This document shows positions 52,715-62,900 of a stretch of DNA of 64,000 bases, piece after piece. This stretch comes from Piscinibacter sp. XHJ-5 (GTDB taxonomy: Bacteria; Pseudomonadota; Gammaproteobacteria; Burkholderiales; Burkholderiaceae_C). The position numbers and the translations under genes were made by a program. The DNA lies in contig NZ_CP123228.1 in NCBI RefSeq assembly GCF_029855045.1, positions 4,340,001 through 4,404,000 on the forward strand, given 5' to 3'. Every line of letters begins with the position of its first letter. Position 1 is the first letter of the stretch. The notes beneath the pieces were generated by a model, which saw nothing but the letters and a program-made list of their open reading frames with translations, searched no databases and was not told where the DNA came from.

Positions 52715-53731
52715 CTACACCAGCCGCCGGTACAGCGCCTCGTACCGATCCACCATCGTGTCCACGGTGAAGTGCGTCTCGACGTGCCGCCGGCAGGCCG
52801 CCCGATCGATCCGGTGGGTCGCCTTCACGGCCTCGACGAGCGCCTCGTGGCTGTCGGCCAGGAAGCCCGTCTCGCCGTCGACGATCACCTCGGGCGCCGC
52901 GCCTTTGGGCCGCGCCACCACCGGCGTTCCGCAGGCCATGGCTTCGATCATCACGAGCCCGAAGGGCTCGGGCCAGTCGATCGGGAACAGCAGCGCGCGT
53001 GCGTGGCGCATCAGCTCCAGCTTCTCGTCTTCGCTCACCTCGCCGGCGTAGCGCACCAGCGGATGCGCCAGCCGCGGCTCGACTTCGCGCTCGAAGAAGC
53101 CGCGGTCGATGGGGTCGATGCGGCCCGCCAGGGTGAGCCGCATGCCCGCATCGACGGCGATGTCGATGGCCTCGTGCGGAGCCTTGTCGCGGCACAGCCG
53201 GCTCACGAAGAAGAGCTCGTCACCGCCCTGCGCGTCGAACGGATAGTTCTGCAACGCCAGGCCGTGGTGGATGGTGTCGGCCCAGCTCGCCTGCGGCGCA
53301 TGCGCCTGTTGGTCGCGGCTGATCGACACCTGCAATGCCTCCGGAAAGAGCCGGAAGATCTCCTGCAGCGAGGGCACGTCGAGCCGGCCGTGCTGCGTCG
53401 TCACCACCTTCGCAGGTGCATGCGCGATGTAGGGAAACGCGCGGTAGCCCGTGTGGCCGTGGATCAGGTCGAACTCGGCCGCGCGCCGGAACACCTGCGC
53501 GTGCAGCAGGAAGTCCGCGGCCAGCGGATCGGCGGCACTGTCCTGCCAAAGCGCGCGCGGCACCGCGGGCACCAGGCGGGCCGACGTGCGCGAGTCGCCG
53601 CTGGCGAACAGCGTCACCTCGTGGCCGCGCGCCACCAGCCCTTCGGTCAGGTCGTAGATGACGCGCTCGGTGCCGCCGTAGCGTCCGGGCGGCACCGGGA
53701 GCAACAGCGGGGCGATCTGGGCGATGCGCAT
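52715..53731 (-). CDS. Glycosyltransferase family 4 protein
   Basis: The product has 338 residues. The N-terminal domain begins MRIAQIAPLLLPVPPGRYGG, with the donor-loop Gly-Gly and TERVIYDLTEGLVARGHEVT. The C-terminal domain carries the GT4 E-x7-E site in PEPFGLVMIEAMACGTPVVA. It uses a nucleotide-sugar donor. It sits eight bases downstream of a trehalose-synthase-like glycosyltransferase and is probably co-transcribed with it; the acceptor is unknown. Confidence 0.92.
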   Translation of the reverse strand: MRIAQIAPLLLPVPPGRYGGTERVIYDLTEGLVARGHEVTLFASGDSRTSARLVPAVPRALWQDSAADPLAADFLLHAQVFRRAAEFDLIHGHTGYRAFPYIAHAPAKVVTTQHGRLDVPSLQEIFRLFPEALQVSISRDQQAHAPQASWADTIHHGLALQNYPFDAQGGDELFFVSRLCRDKAPHEAIDIAVDAGMRLTLAGRIDPIDRGFFEREVEPRLAHPLVRYAGEVSEDEKLELMRHARALLFPIDWPEPFGLVMIEAMACGTPVVARPKGAAPEVIVDGETGFLADSHEALVEAVKATHRIDRAACRRHVETHFTVDTMVDRYEALYRRLV

Positions 53732-53739
53732 GCGGTCGA

Positions 53740-55017
53740 TCAGCGGGCGCCGTCGCGCTCGCCGAAGCCTCGGCCCTGCGGCGCGACCGACCGTCGCGAG
53801 CGCGGCGGCGCGCGATCCGCATCGAGCTGTCCCAGCAGATCGAGCCAGCGACCCAGGTTGCGCGTGATGAGGAATTCCCGCGCGACGTGCCGGCGACCCG
53901 CCTCGCCGAGCTTGCGCATGCGCTGCGGATCGCCGAGCAGCGCCCTGATCTGGGCAGCGGTTTCCTCCACCGACGAGACGAGCACGCCCGTCACGTCGTC
54001 GATCACCTGCAGCGGCAGCCCGCCCACCGCGCTCGCGATGACCGGCTTGCCCTTCCACATCGCCTCGGCCACGGTGAGTCCGAAGCCTTCGCGCAACGAC
54101 TTCTGCAAGACGATGGCCGAGCCGCGCACCAGCGCATTGATGTCCCGGTCCTCGTAGAGCCGGCCGCCGAGCACGTGGATGTCGGGGTCGCCGTTCGCTT
54201 CCTCCAGCACCTCGGCCAGCACCAGCGCACCATCGGGATCGTCGTCGGCCACACCGCCGACGAGCACGAGCCGACAGTCCACATGGCGGCGCGCGATGCG
54301 GAACGCGCGCACCACGCCGATCGGATCCTTCAGGCGATCGAACCGGGACACCTGGGTCACGATGGGCTTGTCGCGCGGCACGCCGAGCCGCGCGAACACC
54401 TTGTCGATCGCCGCCGCCGACAGCTCGATGTTCTTGTCGGACAGCGGGTCGATCGGCGGGCAGAACACATGCTCGGGCATCGACATGCGCTGGCGGAAGC
54501 GATCCGACGAGTAGATGGCCGCGTCGTAGCGGGCGACGAAGGGCTTGAGGAACTCCCACAGCTGCGGCTGCGGCCGCGACACGTCGATGTGGCAGCGCCA
54601 CACCCATCGGCTCGCCGGCGCCTTGGCGCGTGCCTCGATCAACGCGAGCGGCTGGGGGTCGTGAATGACGACGACGTCCTCGTCGCCCGCGAGCTCGACG
54701 AGGTTGCGGCGGTTGGTGTCGAGAAAGATCTCGAGGTCGTCCGCGCCGATGTCGGTCGGGTCGCCCTGCAGCGCGTAGTGGAACAGCTTGGTGACGCGAA
54801 AGAACTCCGCGTCGCCTTCCATCACGCGCCACTCGGTGTGGATGCCGAGCTCGTTGAGCAGCGGGACGAGCCGGTGAAGGATCTCGGCCACGCCGCCGCC
54901 GACGGCCGTGGAGTTCACCATCTTGACGCGCCGCCCCGCCAGCGGCTCGGCCGCCTTGCGAAGTTGCGCGATGGCCTGGGGTCCGACGACCGATTCGTAT
55001 GCGTTGAGTGTCTCCAT
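53740..55017 (-). CDS. TreT-like retaining glycosyltransferase (trehalose synthase family, GT4)
   Basis: The product has 425 residues. KMVNSTAVGGGVAEILHRLV and WRVMEGDAEFFRVTKLFHYA match TreT (trehalose glycosyltransferring synthase). The C-terminal site is SLREGFGLTVAEAMWKGKPV. TreT makes trehalose from a nucleotide-glucose and glucose. With a second GT4 gene downstream and opgG nearby, it could serve stress-protecting sugars. The ATG at 55017 is chosen; a TTG five codons upstream is an alternative. A Pro/Arg-rich tail (about residues 405-425) is unusual. Confidence 0.88.
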   Translation of the reverse strand: METLNAYESVVGPQAIAQLRKAAEPLAGRRVKMVNSTAVGGGVAEILHRLVPLLNELGIHTEWRVMEGDAEFFRVTKLFHYALQGDPTDIGADDLEIFLDTNRRNLVELAGDEDVVVIHDPQPLALIEARAKAPASRWVWRCHIDVSRPQPQLWEFLKPFVARYDAAIYSSDRFRQRMSMPEHVFCPPIDPLSDKNIELSAAAIDKVFARLGVPRDKPIVTQVSRFDRLKDPIGVVRAFRIARRHVDCRLVLVGGVADDDPDGALVLAEVLEEANGDPDIHVLGGRLYEDRDINALVRGSAIVLQKSLREGFGLTVAEAMWKGKPVIASAVGGLPLQVIDDVTGVLVSSVEETAAQIRALLGDPQRMRKLGEAGRRHVAREFLITRNLGRWLDLLGQLDADRAPPRSRRSVAPQGRGFGERDGAR

Positions 55018-55132
55018 GCCTTCTGCAGGCAATCCCCGTGCGCACGACCCGCCCCTGAGCGGCGTCGCCGCGGGACTGTAATTTCTTCACCATGACGCTT
55101 CAGCATCGCTTCAGGTGCATCGGCGATACCGC

Positions 55133-55687
55133 ATGGGAACCCGGGACTTGGAGGGGAATGTGCAGCTCGCGACGACTGATGGCGTCAGCCCCGACTGTCT
55201 TGCGCCAGGCGGCAGAGGAGCATCGCAGGGCGCAGTGCGCGCATGCCGGACAGCGGTGCTGAGTTTCATGGTCGGGTGCGGTCCGGCGGGCTGGCTCCAG
55301 GCGCTGGCCGAGCCTGCGGTGGTCGCCTCGGAGGCGGCATCGGCCCCGCGCGACAGCGTCATCCCGGCCAGGCGCTCGCTGCCCCACCGCAGCGCCGAAG
55401 CAAGCGGCAACGACGCACCGTCCGGGCCGCCTTCATCCACGCCTGCAGCCTTGCCGTTCTCGGTGGTCGAGATCGCGCCGCCGCCGCTGCCCGGCATGGG
55501 ACCGCCGGCGCGCCACCACCATGCCCTCAGCTTCAGGCTGCAAGCGGCGGAGCAGGCGATGCGCGGCTGGGGTGTGGAGGCTTCTGAATGCAGCCTGCAA
55601 TTGCGCATGCCATCGAAGATGGCGCAGCTGCGCGTCGGCGCATCGGTCGACGTGACGGCGCAGCTGCGCTTCGGATGCCGCTTCTGA
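55133..55687 (+). CDS. Hypothetical protein, Ala/Pro-rich
   Basis: The product has 184 residues from the ATG at 55133, with an upstream GTG at 55115 as an alternative. The GC-rich third positions support real coding. A possible membrane or signal segment is TAVLSFMVGCGPAGWLQALA (about 40-59). The end CSLQLRMPSKMAQLRVGASV then DVTAQLRFGCRF could be paired beta-strands with two Cys. A competing open frame on the minus strand lacks a plausible product. Not recognised. It converges on the LysR gene. Confidence 0.5.
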   Translation: MGTRDLEGNVQLATTDGVSPDCLAPGGRGASQGAVRACRTAVLSFMVGCGPAGWLQALAEPAVVASEAASAPRDSVIPARRSLPHRSAEASGNDAPSGPPSSTPAALPFSVVEIAPPPLPGMGPPARHHHALSFRLQAAEQAMRGWGVEASECSLQLRMPSKMAQLRVGASVDVTAQLRFGCRF

Positions 55688-55714
55688 TGCAGAGTGGGCT
55701 TCGACTCGCCCCAG

Positions 55715-56620
55715 TCATTGCGCCGCGTGGGTCGCTGCCTGCCAGAACGCCTCGGCCGCGCGCGGCAGTGCGGCCTGGCTGCGGAACAGTCGGACCTCGA
55801 CCTCGACCTTCCACTCGGCACCCCCGGCTTCGACCAGGCGCCTGCCGGCCAGCTCGTCGCCGATGAGGCTGAGCGGCAGCCATGCCACGCCGCGACCGTC
55901 GAGGGCCATGGTCTTGAGCACGGAGGCGAGGTGCGCGGTGAACACCTGCTCGACATTTGCCTGCTCGAGGGCCGTGCCCCGAAGCGCGCGAACCAGGCGC
56001 CCGATGCCCGACTCGGTGCTGTAGGCCAGCACCGGCACGCGGCCCCCGGCGCTCGACGACAGCACATGGCGCGCTCGCCCGTCGTTGCCGGGGGCGGACA
56101 CCGGGATCAGTGAATCGCCGCCGACCTTCACCGAGCGGTGACCGGCCGGATCCAACCTTCCCGGCACCAGCTCGTGCCAATGGCACAGCAGGAACTGCAC
56201 CCTGCCCTGCAGCATCAGCGACTCGCACTGCTGCAGCACGTCGGAGACGAGCTGCACCGGCCCGACCGTCGTGCGCGACTCCAGGCTGCGCAGCCAGCCC
56301 GGCAGGAAGGTGAAGGACAGCGCGTGCGTCGACGCCAGCCGCAAGGTCGCGGAGCTGGCGTCGGCCACGGCGCGCGCTTCATCGGGCACACGTGCGACGC
56401 GTGTCAGGATTTCCTGCGCCACCGAGCGAAACCACTCGCCGGTCTCGGTGAGCACGGCCGGATGCGAGCTGCGGTCGAACAGCACCACGCCCAGCCATTC
56501 CTCGAGCGCGCGGATGCGCCGGCTGAAGGCCGGCTGCGTCATGTGGCGCTCCTCGGCGGCTCGCGAGAAGTTGCCGCTCGAGGCCAGGGCGAGGAAGTCG
56601 TCTAGCCAGGACAGGTTCAT
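55715..56620 (-). CDS. LysR family transcriptional regulator
   Basis: The product has 301 residues. The HTH reads WLDDFLALASSGNFSRAAEE then RHMTQPAFSRRIRALEEWLG. The effector domain (about 90-295) resembles the HypT-like subgroup by eye (LRLASTHALSFTFLPGWLRS). It is divergent from the tartrate-type operon, 129 bases before its first gene, so it is the likely regulator of that operon. Confidence 0.92.
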   Translation of the reverse strand: MNLSWLDDFLALASSGNFSRAAEERHMTQPAFSRRIRALEEWLGVVLFDRSSHPAVLTETGEWFRSVAQEILTRVARVPDEARAVADASSATLRLASTHALSFTFLPGWLRSLESRTTVGPVQLVSDVLQQCESLMLQGRVQFLLCHWHELVPGRLDPAGHRSVKVGGDSLIPVSAPGNDGRARHVLSSSAGGRVPVLAYSTESGIGRLVRALRGTALEQANVEQVFTAHLASVLKTMALDGRGVAWLPLSLIGDELAGRRLVEAGGAEWKVEVEVRLFRSQAALPRAAEAFWQAATHAAQ

Positions 56621-56749
56621 CGGCAGTGCTTTGGCGGCATTGAAGAAGAGAAAAGCGGCATTGGCCAGGGTGCGCCGCGGCGACCATCATTGCCTGACTC
56701 GCTGCCGCCTCGCTCCTGCCAGGCGGCATTGTTCACCAAGGAGACACCC

Positions 56750-57682
56750 GTGCCCACGATCCAGAACTACCGCGGAATCATTCCGGCCATCGCCTGTCCG
56801 TTCACGCCCGACCACAAGATCGACGAGCGCGCCCTGCGTCGCCTGGCGTCGTGGCTGGCCAGGCAGCCCGGCGTTGTCGCGGTGATGACCAACGGCCACA
56901 CCGGCGAGGTGTTCTCGCTGATGCCGCGCGAGCGCGCGCAGGTGACCCGCATCGTCGCCGACGAGCTCAAGGGCAGGCTGCCGGTGATCTCGTCCATCGT
57001 CTGCGAAGGCATCGGCGACGCGAAGGAGCACGCCGCGCTGGCGCGCGAGGCCGGCGCCCAGGCGCTGGACGTGATGCCGCCGCACCACTGGCTGCGCTTC
57101 GGCTTCCGCCCCGATCACGTCACCGAGTACTTCTCGGCCATCGCCGAGACAGGTCTCGACCTGGTCGCTCACGTCTACCCGGCGTGGACCCGCGCGTCGT
57201 ACTCGTCGGCCACGCTGGCGCAGCTGGCCCGCATGCCGCAGGTCCAGGCCTTCAAGGTCGGCCAGCGCGACATGAACCGCTATGCAAGCGACATCAAGGC
57301 CATCCGCGAGGCGGACGCCTCCAAGGCCATCCTCACCTGCCACGACGAGTACCTGCTCGCCACCATGGTGCAGGGTGTCGACGGCGCGCTGGTCGGCTTC
57401 GCGACCTTCATCCCCGGCCTGATCAACGACCTGTGGGAGGCGGTGAAGGCCGGCGACCTGAAGCGGGCGATGAAGATCCAGGACCTCATCACGCCGCTGA
57501 AGGACGCCGTCTACGGCGGCGGCGAGCCCACCGGCGAAGCGCACGCGCGCATGAAGGCCGGCATGTACCTCGCCGGAGTGATCGACGACCCGACCGTGCG
57601 TCCGCCGACCGAAGCGCCGAGCGAGGCCGAGATGCAGGCGTTGCGCAAGGCGCTGGCCAATGCCTCCCTTCTGCAGCGCTGA
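56750..57682 (+). CDS. Dihydrodipicolinate synthase/N-acetylneuraminate lyase family protein
   Basis: The product has 310 residues from a GTG with AAGGAG six bases before it; the open frame upstream is not coding. The TIM barrel shows TNGHTGEVFSLMPRERAQVT (the GxxGE loop), Tyr143 in HVYPAWT and the Schiff-base Lys169 in AFKVGQRDMN. Family enzymes cleave or form C-C bonds through a pyruvate imine, or dehydrate sugar acids. In this operon a hydroxy-acid or aldaric acid substrate is plausible; it is not predicted to be the lysine-pathway DapA. Confidence 0.9.
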   Translation: MPTIQNYRGIIPAIACPFTPDHKIDERALRRLASWLARQPGVVAVMTNGHTGEVFSLMPRERAQVTRIVADELKGRLPVISSIVCEGIGDAKEHAALAREAGAQALDVMPPHHWLRFGFRPDHVTEYFSAIAETGLDLVAHVYPAWTRASYSSATLAQLARMPQVQAFKVGQRDMNRYASDIKAIREADASKAILTCHDEYLLATMVQGVDGALVGFATFIPGLINDLWEAVKAGDLKRAMKIQDLITPLKDAVYGGGEPTGEAHARMKAGMYLAGVIDDPTVRPPTEAPSEAEMQALRKALANASLLQR

Positions 57683-57708
57683 AGACAAGAGCCCGAGGAG
57701 ACACAGCC

Positions 57709-58666
57709 ATGCAACGCAGACACTTCATTCGCGCCGCTGCGGTCGCCGCCGCGATGCTGGCGGGCAGCGCGGCCGTCCTGGCCGACACCTACCCGTCCAA
57801 GCCCATCACCATGATCATCCCCTTCCCGCCCGGCGGCACGCTGGACGTGGTGGGGCGCATGCTGGCGCAGAAGCTCGGCGAGCAGATGGGCCAGGCCTTC
57901 GTGGTCGAGAACCGGCCCGGAGGCGCCGGCACGATAGGCGCGATCGCGGTGCAGAAGGCGCCGGCCGACGGCTACACGCTGCTGTTCAGCCCGTCGACGC
58001 TGACGACCACGCCGATGACGATGAAGTCCGCGCCGTACGACGTGCTCAAGGATTTCGCGCCGGTGGCGCTGGTGGCCAAGGCGCCGCTGGCGATCGCCGT
58101 CAACAAGAATCTTCCGATCACCGACGTCAAGAGCCTGGTCGCCCACGCCAAGGCCAACCCCGGCAAGCTCAGCTTCGCGATCGGCTCCACCGGCTCGGCC
58201 GGGCACCTGTCGACCGAGCTGCTGCGGCGCGCCAGCGGCATCGAGTACCTCATCGTTCCGTACAAGGGGTCGGCGCCGGCCTACCAGGACCTGATCGGCG
58301 GACAGATCGACGGCTTCATCGACCCCATCCTCGGCTCGGCGCCGTACGCCAAGGCCGGGCAGGTGCGGGTGATCGCCGTCACGTCCAAGGCGCGACTGCC
58401 CGGCCAGCCCGAGGTGCCGGCCGTCAGCGAGACCGTGCCGGGCTACGAGTTCTACAGCTGGTACGGCCTCTGGGGCCCGGCCAGGCTGCCGGCGGAGGTG
58501 GCGCAGCGCCTGAATGCGGAAGTCAACAAGGCGCTGGCCACCGACATGCGAAACAAGCTCGAGCAGCAGGGGCTGCTGCTCACGCCGGGGTCCATCGACG
58601 ACTTCGTGCACTTCGAGCGAGAGGACATGGCACGCGCCGCGAAGATCATCGCCGAGGGGAAGATTC

Positions 58667-58677
<11 letters not shown>
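57709..58677 (+). CDS. Bug/TctC family periplasmic substrate-binding receptor
   Basis: The product has 322 residues with a Tat-like or Sec signal (MQRRHFIRAAAVAAAMLAGS) cleaved near residue 25. TYPSKPITMIIPFPPGGTLD and GGAGTIGAIAVQKAPADGYT are the family loops. It is the third Bug gene in the window and sits between a lyase and a dehydrogenase, upstream of D-tartrate dehydratase. Tartrate or a related hydroxy acid is a sensible ligand guess. Its stop overlaps the start of the next gene by 11 bases. Confidence 0.93.
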
Positions 58678-59380
<703 letters not shown>

Positions 59381-59398
59381 TCGCGACCAGGAAACAGC

Positions 59399-60565
59399 AT
59401 GAAGATCATCGACATCCTCGAAGTCACCCGCCCCATCAAGTCCAACATCCGCAACGCCTACATCGACTTCTCGAAGATGACCCTGAGCCTGGTGGCGGTG
59501 GTGACCGACGTCGTGCGCGACGGCAGGCGCGTCGTGGGCTACGGCTTCAACTCCAACGGGCGCTACGGCCAGGGCGCGCTCATCCGCGAGCGCTTCCGCC
59601 CGCGCGTGCTCGAAGCCGAGCCGGGCAGCCTGCTCGACGAGCAGCGCGACAACCTCGATCCGCACAAGGTGTGGGCCGCGATGATGACCAACGAGAAGCC
59701 GGGCGGACACGGCGAGCGCTCGGTGGCGGTCGGCACCATCGACATGGCGGTGTGGGATGCCGTGGCCAAGATCGAGGGCAAGCCGCTGTTCCAGCTGCTC
59801 GCCGAGCGCTACGGCAACGGCACGCCCGACCGCAAGGTCTTCGTCTATGCCGCCGGCGGCTACTACTGGCCCGGCCAGGGCCTCGAAGGGCTGGAGCGCG
59901 AGATGCGCAGCTACCTCGACCGCGGCTATTCGGTGGTCAAGAAGAAGATCGGCGGCGCCTCGCTGGCCGAGGACCGCAAGCGCATCGAGGCGGTGCTTCG
60001 GCTGCTGGGTCCCGGCCAGAGGCTGGCCGTCGATGCGAACGGCCGCTTCGACCTGAAGACCGCCATCGAGTACGCCAAGGCGCTGTCCGAGTACGACCTG
60101 TTCTGGTACGAGGAAGCCGGCGACCCGCTGGACTACGCGCTGCAGGCCGAGCTCGCGAACCACTATGCGGGCCCGATGGCCACCGGCGAGAACCTGTTCT
60201 CCATGCAGGACGCCCGCAACCTCATCCGCTACGGCGGCATGCGGCCCGACCGCGACTGGCTGCAGTTCGACTGCGCCCTGAGCTACGGCCTGGTGGAGTA
60301 CCTGCGCACGCTGCAGATGCTGAAGGAGCACGGCTGGTCGCCTGCGCGCTGCATTCCCCACGGCGGCCACCAGATGTCGCTGGCCATCGCCGCCGGCCTG
60401 GGGCTGGGCGGCAACGAGTCCTACCCCGATCTGTTCCAGCCGTACGGCGGATTTCCCGATGGCGTGAAGGTCGACAACAGCATCGTCACGCTGCCCGAGC
60501 TGCCGGGAATCGGGTTCGAGGGAAAGGCCGACCTGTACCGCGAGATGTGCGCGCTGGCCGCGTGA
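59399..60565 (+). CDS. tarD: D(-)-tartrate dehydratase (enolase superfamily)
   Basis: The product has 388 residues. The K-x-K motif is KKKIGG (Lys181 and Lys183), and metal ligands are Asp212 (AVDANGRFD), Glu238 (YEEAGDPLDY) and Glu264 (TGENLFS). His321 in CIPHGGHQM is the general acid. The long stretches GYGFNSNGRYGQG and RYGGMRPDRDWLQFDCALSY agree with the Bradyrhizobium D-tartrate dehydratase as I remember it. The reaction gives oxaloacetate. It ends the operon that starts at 56750. Confidence 0.93.
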   Translation: MKIIDILEVTRPIKSNIRNAYIDFSKMTLSLVAVVTDVVRDGRRVVGYGFNSNGRYGQGALIRERFRPRVLEAEPGSLLDEQRDNLDPHKVWAAMMTNEKPGGHGERSVAVGTIDMAVWDAVAKIEGKPLFQLLAERYGNGTPDRKVFVYAAGGYYWPGQGLEGLEREMRSYLDRGYSVVKKKIGGASLAEDRKRIEAVLRLLGPGQRLAVDANGRFDLKTAIEYAKALSEYDLFWYEEAGDPLDYALQAELANHYAGPMATGENLFSMQDARNLIRYGGMRPDRDWLQFDCALSYGLVEYLRTLQMLKEHGWSPARCIPHGGHQMSLAIAAGLGLGGNESYPDLFQPYGGFPDGVKVDNSIVTLPELPGIGFEGKADLYREMCALAA

Positions 60566-60775
60566 ACCCTGGGGCGATGCCGTCGGGTGGGCTTGCGCTG
60601 CCGGTCCATCCGACCCCACTGCGACCAGTTCCTGTCCGGTCCGCTAACCTGACCGCCGATTCCGCGGATTCCGAGGACACAGGCCATGAGCAGAACGGAC
60701 GGCGCGCCCGACCCGATGAAGGTTGCCATCTCGGGAATCAGGACCCGGCGCATGTCTTAGGCCGAGCTCCCCGCC

Positions 60776-61954
60776 ATGACTGCGGCACCGGACGCGGCTC
60801 GACGTTGGGAGGTCGATGCGCTGCGTGGCCTGATGCTGGTGTTGATGACCCTCACGCACATGCCCACGCGGTGGGCGGACGCGCTGGGCCAGCCGTTCGG
60901 CTTCGTCTCCGCGGCCGAGGGATTCGTGCTGCTGTCGGGCTACATGGCCGGCCTCGTCTACACGCAGCGCCAGCGCCGCGACGGCGACGAGATGATGCGC
61001 AAGGCCTTCCTGCAACGGGCAGTGAAGGTCTATGCCTGTCAGGTGGGACTGCTGCTCTTTCTGTTCACGGTGATCTCGGTGATCGGCGTCGCGGCGTCGC
61101 AGCCCGCCGTGACCGACCTGCTCAGCTTCTACCTCGACGAACCGGCGAAGGCGTTCCTGGCCGGCCTTGCCCTTGTCTACAACCCGCCGCTGCTCGACAT
61201 CCTGCCGCTGTACGTCCTGTTCCTGGTGCTGAGTCCCCTGCTGCTGCTGCACGGTGCCCACGACCACTGGGGAGCGATCCTCGTGGGAAGCGTGGCGCTG
61301 TGGGCGGGAGCCCAGTTCGGGCTCGGTGACCTGCTTTATCGGCTCATCGCCCCTGCCACCCAGGTGCCGGTGGAGCAGACGGGTTCATTCTCGGTGCTCG
61401 CATGGCAGGTCCTCTGGGTGGTCGGGCTCTGGATGGGGGCGCGAGAAGCGAGCGGCAGGCCGCTCGTCCACCAATGGCCTCCCGTGCTCGTGACCGCGGC
61501 CCTGGTCTACGCACTCGTGTCCCTGGCGTGGCGGCACAGCGTCGGCCAGGTGCCGACCCAGCCTTGGGCGGTGACGCTGTTCGACAAATGGCATCTGGGT
61601 CCGGCCCGGCTGCTCAATGTGATTGCGATGCTGCTGCTGGTGCTGCGCTTCGGTCCTCGCCTGTCGGCGCGACTGGGCGGCATGCGCGTGCTCGAGACCC
61701 TGGGCGCAGCGTCCTTGCCGGTGTTCTGCGCACACCTGGTGCTGGCGCTGCTCGCGCTGGCCCTCGTCGGTGCCCCGACGGCAAGCCGACCGTGGACCGT
61801 CGACGCGGCCATCCTCCTGAGCACCTTCACTGCGCTGTATGCCGTGGCCTGCGTCGCGCTGGACCTCGACAGGCGAGCCGCTAGCGCGCGGCGGCGGTGG
61901 TCTGCACGGCAGGCGAGCCGGCAGCCGGCGACGCGTTCAGGTGTTCGGCGATGA
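60776..61954 (+). CDS. opgC: OpgC-type membrane acyltransferase (glucan succinyltransferase family)
   Basis: The product has 392 residues and about ten transmembrane helices. The opening RRWEVDALRGLMLVLMTLTH matches the OpgC family (usual start RxxxxDxxRGxxLxxMxxxH, with the active His), and FVSAAEGFVLLSGYMAGLVY follows. OpgC proteins add succinyl or similar groups to periplasmic glucans. An opgG homologue lies on the other strand eight kilobases away. The last 74 bases overlap the convergent SGNH gene, and the Arg-rich C-terminus arises there. Confidence 0.9.
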   Translation: MTAAPDAARRWEVDALRGLMLVLMTLTHMPTRWADALGQPFGFVSAAEGFVLLSGYMAGLVYTQRQRRDGDEMMRKAFLQRAVKVYACQVGLLLFLFTVISVIGVAASQPAVTDLLSFYLDEPAKAFLAGLALVYNPPLLDILPLYVLFLVLSPLLLLHGAHDHWGAILVGSVALWAGAQFGLGDLLYRLIAPATQVPVEQTGSFSVLAWQVLWVVGLWMGAREASGRPLVHQWPPVLVTAALVYALVSLAWRHSVGQVPTQPWAVTLFDKWHLGPARLLNVIAMLLLVLRFGPRLSARLGGMRVLETLGAASLPVFCAHLVLALLALALVGAPTASRPWTVDAAILLSTFTALYAVACVALDLDRRAASARRRWSARQASRQPATRSGVRR

Positions 61955-62657
61955 CGCTGTGCCAGAGTGCATAGCCGGCCGCGTTGAGGTGCAGCTTGTC
62001 GGCGATGAAGAGCTCGTCGCGCGGCCGACCGTCAGCGTCGAGCATGCGTGAATACACGTCGATGTAGTCGACTCCATTCGTCTGCGCATAGCGCTCGATC
62101 AGGGCATTGGCGGCTGCAGCCCGTGCCTGCAGGGCGTGCCGGGCGGGGCTCGGCTTGATCGAAAGGTACGACACCTGCGTGCCGGGCAACTCGCCACGCA
62201 CGCGCTCCACGAAGCGCACGAAGCGTCCGAGCACCTCCTCGGGCGACGCCCCCTCGGCGAGGTCGTTGTCACCGGCGTAGACCACCACCCGCCGAGGTTT
62301 GTAGGGCAGCACGAGGCGGTCCGCAAGCTCGACGCAATCCGCAAGGCTGGAGCCCCCGAATCCGCGCTTGATGATGCCCAGGGAAGCGTCGAACTCCTTC
62401 TCCAGGCCGTCCCACAAGCGGATGGACGAGCTGCCGACGAAGAGCACCCCGCCCGGACGCGGCGAGCGCAGCCGGTCGGACGCCGCGAAAGCATCCAGCG
62501 TTTCCTGCCACTTCGCCAGGCGCTGATGCTCACGCTCGGAGCGGGGCTTGTGTGGGGTGGTCACGGGTGCGGTCCCCTGCCCGTGGGCCATGAGGGTCCC
62601 CGCCAGCAGCCCGCTGCCTGCGAGGCCGGCCACGACACGACGAAGCTTCTTGGCCAT
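61881..62657 (-). CDS. SGNH/GDSL family hydrolase
   Basis: The product has 258 residues with a signal peptide (AGLAGSGLLAGTLMAHGQ, cleaved near residue 27). The nucleophile Ser is in VLFVGSSSIRLW, the oxyanion Gly and Asn are in RGFGGSSLADC and VVVYAGDNDLAEG, and the catalytic Asp-x-x-His is in DKLHLNAAGYALW. It is an exported esterase or acyl-hydrolase. It could act on O-acyl groups of glycans near opgC, but there is no direct evidence. The gene converges with opgC by a 74-base overlap. Confidence 0.92.
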   Translation of the reverse strand: MAKKLRRVVAGLAGSGLLAGTLMAHGQGTAPVTTPHKPRSEREHQRLAKWQETLDAFAASDRLRSPRPGGVLFVGSSSIRLWDGLEKEFDASLGIIKRGFGGSSLADCVELADRLVLPYKPRRVVVYAGDNDLAEGASPEEVLGRFVRFVERVRGELPGTQVSYLSIKPSPARHALQARAAAANALIERYAQTNGVDYIDVYSRMLDADGRPRDELFIADKLHLNAAGYALWHSVIAEHLNASPAAGSPAVQTTAAAR

Positions 62658-62900
62658 GAGTACTCGCCTCCTGAAAACGCGTGGTTACAACGCGGGGCGC
62701 AACGCACGCCGGGAATCAAGTCATCGTGAGATGGCGGGCAATCGGCAAGCCCGCACAGGTGGCACTGCTCCTGGCACCGGGCCGGGCTGGATCGAGCCGC
62801 CATCGCCTCGGCCGACAGTACCACTTCGTGCGTCGGGTGGATCAACGGCGCCTGCCCGCCTTCCTCGCCTGGCCAGGACGGAGGGACGGCGCCTCGCGCC

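Noticed and set aside
55111..56067. Minus-strand open frame of 318 residues overlapping the hypothetical gene and the LysR gene
   Set aside because: It crosses the LysR gene in another frame, has low-complexity Arg/Ser/Pro content and no ribosome site. The plus-strand frame 55133-55687 has better codon bias.
60686..60760. A 24-codon open frame upstream of opgC
   Set aside because: It is short, has no ribosome site and shows no leader-peptide features such as repeated codons or an attenuator.
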